A DNA stretch of 10,994 nucleotides, taken from NCBI GenBank assembly GCA_041917975.1, contig JAYRWN010000323.1, positions 1 through 10,994 on the forward strand. Reading direction: 5' to 3'. Position numbers and translations under genes: made by a program. Below, one piece after another: positions 6,738 through 10,994 of the stretch (positions within the stretch are counted from its first letter, which is position 1; each line of letters opens with the position of its first letter). Below the pieces are notes generated by a model. The model was not told where the DNA came from, searched no databases, and worked only from the letters and a program-made list of their open reading frames with translations. This stretch comes from JAYRWN01 sp041917975 (GTDB lineage Bacteria; Bacteroidota; Bacteroidia; Chitinophagales; Saprospiraceae).

Positions 6738-6772
6738 TTCCCGGATATTCTTAATGACCTAAACCATCTTTT

Positions 6773-9643
6773 ATGAGCCAACACGGCAGTTATATTGCAA
6801 CTTTTCAAGATCGTCATTTGGGCTTGCAGGGGAATTCAAAACAACACATGTTAGAGCGCATCGGTGTTGCTGACCTGGAGACTTTGATCAATGAAACCAT
6901 TCCCGAATCCATACGAATGCAAACACCGATGGACCTGCCGCCACCACAATCGGAATACACTTATCTGGAGGAGTTGAAAGAAATCGCCGCCAAAAATCAA
7001 GACTTCAAATCCCTGATTGGTATGGGGTTTTATGGCACCATCACCCCGAGCCCCATCCTGCGCAACATCTTCCAAAATCCCGGGTGGTATACTCAATATA
7101 CGCCCTATCAGGCTGAAATATCACAAGGACGTCTAGAAGCTCTACTGAATTTCCAGACTATGATCAGTGACCTGACCGGGATGCCGATGGCCAATGCTTC
7201 ACTCCTGGATGAAGGCACCGCCGCCGCTGAAGCCATGCTGATGTTTTACAGTCAAAAGAATAAACGTGCCAAAGCTGAACCGGCTAATGTGATTTGGGTT
7301 TCGGACAAAGTTTTACCATCCACGGTAGCGGTATTACAAAACCGAGCATCAGCTCGGGATATCGAGGTAAAAATTGGCCATCATCGCAATATTGAGCTCA
7401 CGGAGGATATGTTTGCTATTGTTTTACAATACCCAGGTGCTAATGGTAAAATCGTTGACTATTCAGCCTTAATTGCTGAAGCTAAAGCCAAAGAAATTTA
7501 TGTTATTGTGGCAGCCGACCTCTTAGCGCTGACCTTGCTCCAACCGCCGGCTAGATGGGGAGCGGATGCGGTGGTAGGTAATACTCAACGGTTTGGTGTA
7601 CCGGTGGGCTGCGGTGGTCCTCACGCGGCTTACTTTGCCACTCAGGATGAATATAAACGGATTATGCCGGGACGAATTATCGGCGTAAGCGTGGATGAAC
7701 GCGGTCAGCGGGCTTTGCGTATGGCTTTACAAACGCGCGAACAACACATCAAACGCGAAAAAGCCACCTCCAATATATGCACGGCCCAAGCCCTACTAGC
7801 CATTATGGCCGGCATGTACGCGGTTTATCATGGCCCGGAAGGACTAAAAGGCATTGCTACGCGTATTCACCAGCTGGCTGCATCTCTGGCCATGGCATTG
7901 TCCAATGACGGGGTAGAGGTGGCCGAAAAAAACTTTTTCGACACCCTCGAAATTCTGGTGGATGAAGGTCGTCAGGACCAGATCAGGCAAGAGGCCATCA
8001 AGGCTAAATATAATTTTTATTATGGCGATGGTTTCATCAGAGTGTCATTGGATGAGACCTGTTCTGAAAAGGATATAAACCGCATATTTGAGATTATCAC
8101 GGGAGCTCAAAAAGAAGTGCCCATCAGAACGGACTTAAGCATTTCACCTGAATTTCTGCGTCATGAGCCTATTTTATTGCATCCGGTGTTTTCCTCTTAC
8201 CGCACTGAGACCAAACTTATGCGCTACATCAAACACCTGGAGAATAAAGACATCAGCCTGGTACATGCCATGATTCCCCTGGGCTCATGTACCATGAAAT
8301 TAAATGCGGCAACCGAATTGTTCCCGGTGAGCTGGGAAGCGTTTGCTAATATTCACCCCTATGCACCCATGGGTCAGCTCAAAGGATACCGACATATATT
8401 CAGTGAACTGGAAAAATATTTATGTACCATCACCGGATTTGCAGCCTGTTCATTACAACCCAACAGCGGAGCCCAGGGCGAGTATGCCGGCCTGATGGTG
8501 ATCAAAGCCTATTTGGATGAACACCATAGCGGACAACGCAAAGTAGCCCTTATCCCGGAGTCAGCACATGGCACCAATCCGGCCAGTGCAGTGATGGCCG
8601 GTATGGAGGTGGTCGTGGTTAAATGTGATGAACTAGGAAACATTGACTTAGCCGATTTGAAAGCACGCTGTGCCGAATTCAAAGATACTTTGGCCTGTCT
8701 GATGGTTACCTATCCCAGCACACATGGCGTATTTGAAACAGCCATCCAAGAGATCTGCCAACTTATCCACGATCATGGCGGATTGGTATATATGGACGGA
8801 GCGAATATGAATGCTCAGGTGGGATTAACCAGCCCGGCGATTATCGGTGCGGATGTTTGCCATATCAATCTGCATAAAACATTTTCCATACCGCACGGCG
8901 GTGGAGGTCCGGGGATGGGCCCCATCTGCGTCAACGAGAAATTAACTCCCTACCTGCCCGGTCATCCTCATCAGGCTGTCGGTGGTTCATCCGCTATCCC
9001 GCCAGTGGCTTCCAGCCCTTGGGGCAGCGCCAGTATTTTACTGATTTCTTATGGTTACATCCGGATGTTAGGTGCAGAGGGTATGACTATGGCCAGTAAA
9101 GTCGCTATTCTTAATGCCAACTACATCAAAGCACGTCTGGAACAACATTATCCGGTCGTTTATACTGGCGACCACGGTCGGGCAGCGCACGAACTGATCC
9201 TGGATCTGCGTCAGTTTAAGTCACTTAACATTACAGCTGAAGACGTGGCCAAACGGTTGATGGATTACAGTTTTCATGCTCCGACCCTTTCATTCCCAGT
9301 AGCCGGTACTTTGATGATTGAACCCACCGAAAGCGAAAGCCAGGATGAACTGGACCGGTTCTGCGATGCCATGATCCAAATCAAATACGAAATAGAAGAA
9401 ATTGCCACCGGTCAAGCTGATGCTCAGGACAATGTCTTACATAATGCGCCACACCCCGTAGAATTAATCTGCGCCGATACATGGACTCATGCTTACGGCC
9501 GCGAGAAAGCGGCTTATCCTTTACCTTATTTGCGGGAAGGCCATAAATTTTGGCCCTCGGTGGCGCGGGTAAACAATGGATTTGGCGACCGTAACCTGGT
9601 GTGTACTTGTCCGCCCATAGAAGCGTATAAAGAACAAGTCTAA
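6773..9643 (+). CDS. gcvP: Glycine dehydrogenase (aminomethyl-transferring), P-protein of the glycine cleavage system
   Basis: 956 residues, the normal length for a single-chain (fused alpha-beta type) P-protein. It decarboxylates glycine using pyridoxal phosphate and passes the aminomethyl group to the lipoyl arm of the H-protein in the cytoplasm. The N-terminal half begins with FQDRHLG and has GFYGTITPSPILRNIFQNPGWYTQYTPYQAEISQGRLEAL in pieces from about residue 84, and GCGGPHAAYF. The C-terminal half has GSCTMKLN at 504-511, PNSGAQGEYAGL, HGTNPASA at 599-606 and NLHKTFSIPHGGGGPGMG with the PLP lysine at residue 702. No indels or missing motifs were seen over 2.9 kb. The genes for the T-, H- and L-proteins are not in this window, so it is not in a gcvTHP operon here. 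Start chosen at the ATG preceded by a matching -7 element. Confidence 0.98.
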   Translation: MSQHGSYIATFQDRHLGLQGNSKQHMLERIGVADLETLINETIPESIRMQTPMDLPPPQSEYTYLEELKEIAAKNQDFKSLIGMGFYGTITPSPILRNIFQNPGWYTQYTPYQAEISQGRLEALLNFQTMISDLTGMPMANASLLDEGTAAAEAMLMFYSQKNKRAKAEPANVIWVSDKVLPSTVAVLQNRASARDIEVKIGHHRNIELTEDMFAIVLQYPGANGKIVDYSALIAEAKAKEIYVIVAADLLALTLLQPPARWGADAVVGNTQRFGVPVGCGGPHAAYFATQDEYKRIMPGRIIGVSVDERGQRALRMALQTREQHIKREKATSNICTAQALLAIMAGMYAVYHGPEGLKGIATRIHQLAASLAMALSNDGVEVAEKNFFDTLEILVDEGRQDQIRQEAIKAKYNFYYGDGFIRVSLDETCSEKDINRIFEIITGAQKEVPIRTDLSISPEFLRHEPILLHPVFSSYRTETKLMRYIKHLENKDISLVHAMIPLGSCTMKLNAATELFPVSWEAFANIHPYAPMGQLKGYRHIFSELEKYLCTITGFAACSLQPNSGAQGEYAGLMVIKAYLDEHHSGQRKVALIPESAHGTNPASAVMAGMEVVVVKCDELGNIDLADLKARCAEFKDTLACLMVTYPSTHGVFETAIQEICQLIHDHGGLVYMDGANMNAQVGLTSPAIIGADVCHINLHKTFSIPHGGGGPGMGPICVNEKLTPYLPGHPHQAVGGSSAIPPVASSPWGSASILLISYGYIRMLGAEGMTMASKVAILNANYIKARLEQHYPVVYTGDHGRAAHELILDLRQFKSLNITAEDVAKRLMDYSFHAPTLSFPVAGTLMIEPTESESQDELDRFCDAMIQIKYEIEEIATGQADAQDNVLHNAPHPVELICADTWTHAYGREKAAYPLPYLREGHKFWPSVARVNNGFGDRNLVCTCPPIEAYKEQV

Positions 9644-9653
9644 GCAGACTTTT

Positions 9654-10238
9654 GTGACGCACTATGAAAAACACTTATTCATTTTGGGCGGCCCCAATGG
9701 GGCAGGGAAATCTACATTTGCGCGGTCTTACCTCCTAAAATATGAATGTCCATTTCTAAATACAGATTATCTGGCTGAAGAAACAGGAATCATTGATCCT
9801 GCGACCGCAGCTATTGCAGCCGGTAAAATATTCCTTCAGCAGTTAATTCTTTAATTTCGAGTGGAGAGTCCTTGATTTTAGAATCCACTTTATCCGGAAA
9901 ATATTTGGAAAAACTCCTGCATAAGGAGCGCCTGCAAGGTTATCAAGTAAGTATGGTGTTTGTTTTTTTTAAGCACCCTGAAGAATGTATTGAAAGAATA
10001 AAAGTCAGAGTGTCAAAAGGGCCACCACATTCCTAATGATGTAGTTTCCCGGAGGTTTTACCGGAGTTTAAATAATTTCTGGCATCGATATCGTTTGGAA
10101 GCGGATGATTGGCACATATACTTTAACAGTATCAACGGACTGGAATCGGTTTGTTATGGCGCTGAAGGACAATATTTTATTGAAAATTCTAAATTTTTTA
10201 GTTTATTTTTGGATTTGTTAAATAAGCATGAAGAGTAA
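9654..10238 (+). pseudogene. Zeta-toxin-like P-loop kinase, disrupted by two (possibly three) frameshifts
   Basis: Translated in pieces this is one protein. Frame one (from GTG 9654) gives HLFILGGPNGAGKSTFARSYL with the Walker A motif, NTDYLAEE and DPATAAIAAGKIFLQQL. A missing base near 9844 shifts the frame to NSLISSGESLILESTLSG, then KYLEKLL and KHPEECIERIKVRVSKG. A second shift at the GGG at 10019-10021 leads to HHIPNDVVSRRFYRSLNNFW, then DDWHIYFNSINGLESV, to TAA at 10236-10238. Restored length is about 195 residues, with the Walker lysine, NTD aspartate, ESTLSG and RRFYRS positions of the zeta/PezT-like kinase family, which in toxin-antitoxin systems phosphorylates UDP-N-acetylglucosamine. 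The ATG at 9664 is one base out of frame; an extra A in its A-run would give MKKHLFIL, so the start may be broken as well. It begins 10 bp after gcvP and would be read through from it. As written no full-length kinase can be made. Confidence 0.82.
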
Positions 10239-10431
10239 AGTTAATAAGGAAAAAATTCGCAAACATCACCTCGAATTCCTTCAGATAGGCAACGAAGGGG
10301 TAAAAATGGCTCAGGAAGAAAACCACCGGCTTGGCCTTCCGAATGTTTTTTCCGTTAACGGTCACCTTATCTTTGAATATCCGGATAAAATAGAACTGCG
10401 CAAAGTCCAGGAATCCCCTGACCAACCTTAA
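10228..10431 (+). CDS. Small putative antitoxin / partner of the zeta-like kinase
   Basis: 67 residues, ATG at 10228, TAA at 10429-10431. Its start overlaps the end of the zeta-like reading frame by 11 bp (ATG inside the last codons), the arrangement of a translationally coupled toxin-antitoxin pair. The N-terminal part is very basic (KSKVNKEKIRKHH), the middle looks helical (EFLQIGNEGVKMAQEENHRLG), and the C-terminal part has GLPNVFSVNGHLIFEYPD. I associate that last pattern with small proteins encoded beside zeta-like kinases. The reading frame is intact although the kinase is not. Assignment as antitoxin rests on position, size and that resemblance; there is no recognised DNA-binding motif. 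Confidence 0.65.
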   Translation: MKSKVNKEKIRKHHLEFLQIGNEGVKMAQEENHRLGLPNVFSVNGHLIFEYPDKIELRKVQESPDQP

Positions 10432-10440
10432 GCTCTCCTG

Positions 10441-10472
10441 CACCTAGTGCCTATTTAGGTGAAATGTTTTTA
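10441..10472 (+). terminator. Candidate terminator after the antitoxin-like gene
   Basis: CACCTA (10441-10446) pairs with TAGGTG (10456-10461) around a 9-nt loop, followed within a few bases by a T-rich tract (GTTTTTATTT). It lies 9 bp after the stop codon and would end transcription coming from gcvP through the kinase remnant. The stem is short. Confidence 0.45.
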
Positions 10473-10550
10473 TTTGAAGATGAAACGGAAATTTGCCTAT
10501 TCCCTCCCCTTTTTTGCTGATGTTTGTCCAATCAACTTATAAATAAAATT

Positions 10551-10994
10551 TTGATCGACCAAACTTTAAACCGTTTAGAAGACCTTATTGACCGTGTGCC
10601 AGGGATTCTAAAGTCTATGGACGAAAATTTTTTCAGTCAAAAACCGTCCGCCACTAAGTGGAGTAAGAAGGAGATCCTGGGGCATTTAATAGACAGTGCG
10701 ACTAACAATCATCATCGTTTCGTCCGGGGGCAGTTTGAAGACGTTCCGGACATTACCTATGATCAGACTAATTGGGTGGAGCATGGTTATTATCAAACCA
10801 TGAACACACATGAACTCATCGAATTTTGGACCTTATATAACCGCCAGCTGAAAAATCTTATTCAACGTATGCCACCAGAGGTTTTTTCCCGGGAAGTGAA
10901 AAGGGCCGGCGAAATTGTAACTCTCAAATACCTGGTGGAGGATTATGTAGTCCATTTGGAACATCATTTAAGGCAGATTATTGACGGAAAGCCA
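10551..10994 (+). CDS. DinB-superfamily protein, 3' end outside window
   Basis: 148 residues are visible from a TTG at 10551; the frame is still open at the window edge. The DinB-like four-helix fold is indicated by KWSKKEILGHLIDSATNNHHRF, with His45 in GHLIDS, and by DYVVHLEHHL near the end, with His135 and His139. These three are the expected metal-binding His triad. RGQFEDVPDITYDQ and FWTLYNRQL between them fit the Bacteroidota members of the family, of which I expect only a few residues are missing. DinB/YfiT-like proteins are metal-dependent thiol transferases or uncharacterised. There is no ATG between the in-frame TGA at 10518-10520 and residue 1; TTG codons at 10524 and 10551 are the only plausible starts. 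I chose 10551 because MIDQTLNRLE fits the family's N-terminus. Probably its own transcription unit after the hairpin at 10441. Confidence 0.85.
   Translation, partial: MIDQTLNRLEDLIDRVPGILKSMDENFFSQKPSATKWSKKEILGHLIDSATNNHHRFVRGQFEDVPDITYDQTNWVEHGYYQTMNTHELIEFWTLYNRQLKNLIQRMPPEVFSREVKRAGEIVTLKYLVEDYVVHLEHHLRQIIDGKP

Noticed and set aside
6631..6772. Glycine riboswitch ahead of gcvP
   Set aside because: The interval between the -7 element and the ATG is only about 35 bp, and no tandem aptamer-like stems are visible upstream.
9381..9674. Open frame of 97 codons antisense to the 3' end of gcvP
   Set aside because: gcvP coding evidence on the other strand is decisive and the antisense translation looks random.
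9840..10022. Programmed ribosomal frameshifting in the zeta-like gene
   Set aside because: There is no slippery heptamer at either site, two separate shifts would be needed, and simple base loss restores family sequence at both.
1..10994. tRNA, rRNA, CRISPR array, transposase or prophage genes
   Set aside because: Searched for by eye on both strands: no TTC-loop cloverleaf, no regularly spaced direct repeats and no recombinase or transposase motif were found.

Overview
The window reads as a Bacteroidota chromosome, probably Saprospiria-like. The support is a type IX secretion (gliding-motility type) C-terminal sorting domain at the left edge, a Bacteroidota-style -7 promoter element (TAnnTTTG) ahead of gcvP, few Shine-Dalgarno sequences, and protein types common in that phylum (VanZ family, WD40-like PD40 lipoprotein, DinB family). 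The lineage below phylum is a guess.

Layout. 2-1210 (+) is the C-terminal part of a large secreted repeat protein. 1488-2519 (+) is a trypsin-like S1C/HtrA-type protease with a PDZ domain. A convergent block on the minus strand follows. Read in its own direction it is a PD40 beta-propeller lipoprotein (4991-4083), a frameshifted MmcQ/YjbR gene (4032-3680), a heavily damaged VOC/glyoxalase gene (3618-3234) and a VanZ-family membrane protein (3169-2627). The gaps are only 50-64 bp. 4992-5718 has no gene but is full of inverted repeats: two palindromes near the lipoprotein start, a nested inverted-repeat structure about 530 bp long, and a perfect 10-bp-stem hairpin. 5719-6576 (-) is a tryptophan-rich polytopic membrane protein of unknown function, divergent from gcvP (6773-9643, +), the full-length glycine decarboxylase P-protein. 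Ten bases after gcvP comes a zeta-toxin-like kinase gene broken by at least two frameshifts (9654-10238). It overlaps an intact small gene that looks like its antitoxin partner (10228-10431). The right edge is a DinB-family protein that runs off the window (10551-10994).

The main observation is a contrast. The large genes (gcvP, protease, PD40 protein, secreted repeat protein) are open throughout, while three small accessory genes (VOC, MmcQ/YjbR, zeta-like kinase) carry small indels, mostly one-base losses, and none can make a full-length product as written. The two reading frames missing from a plain ORF view (MmcQ/YjbR and the 3' two thirds of the zeta-like kinase) were recovered by translating across the frameshifts. 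I did not find an obviously new multi-gene system. The best candidates for a second look are the dead-toxin/intact-antitoxin pair behind gcvP and the nested inverted repeat at 5140-5670.
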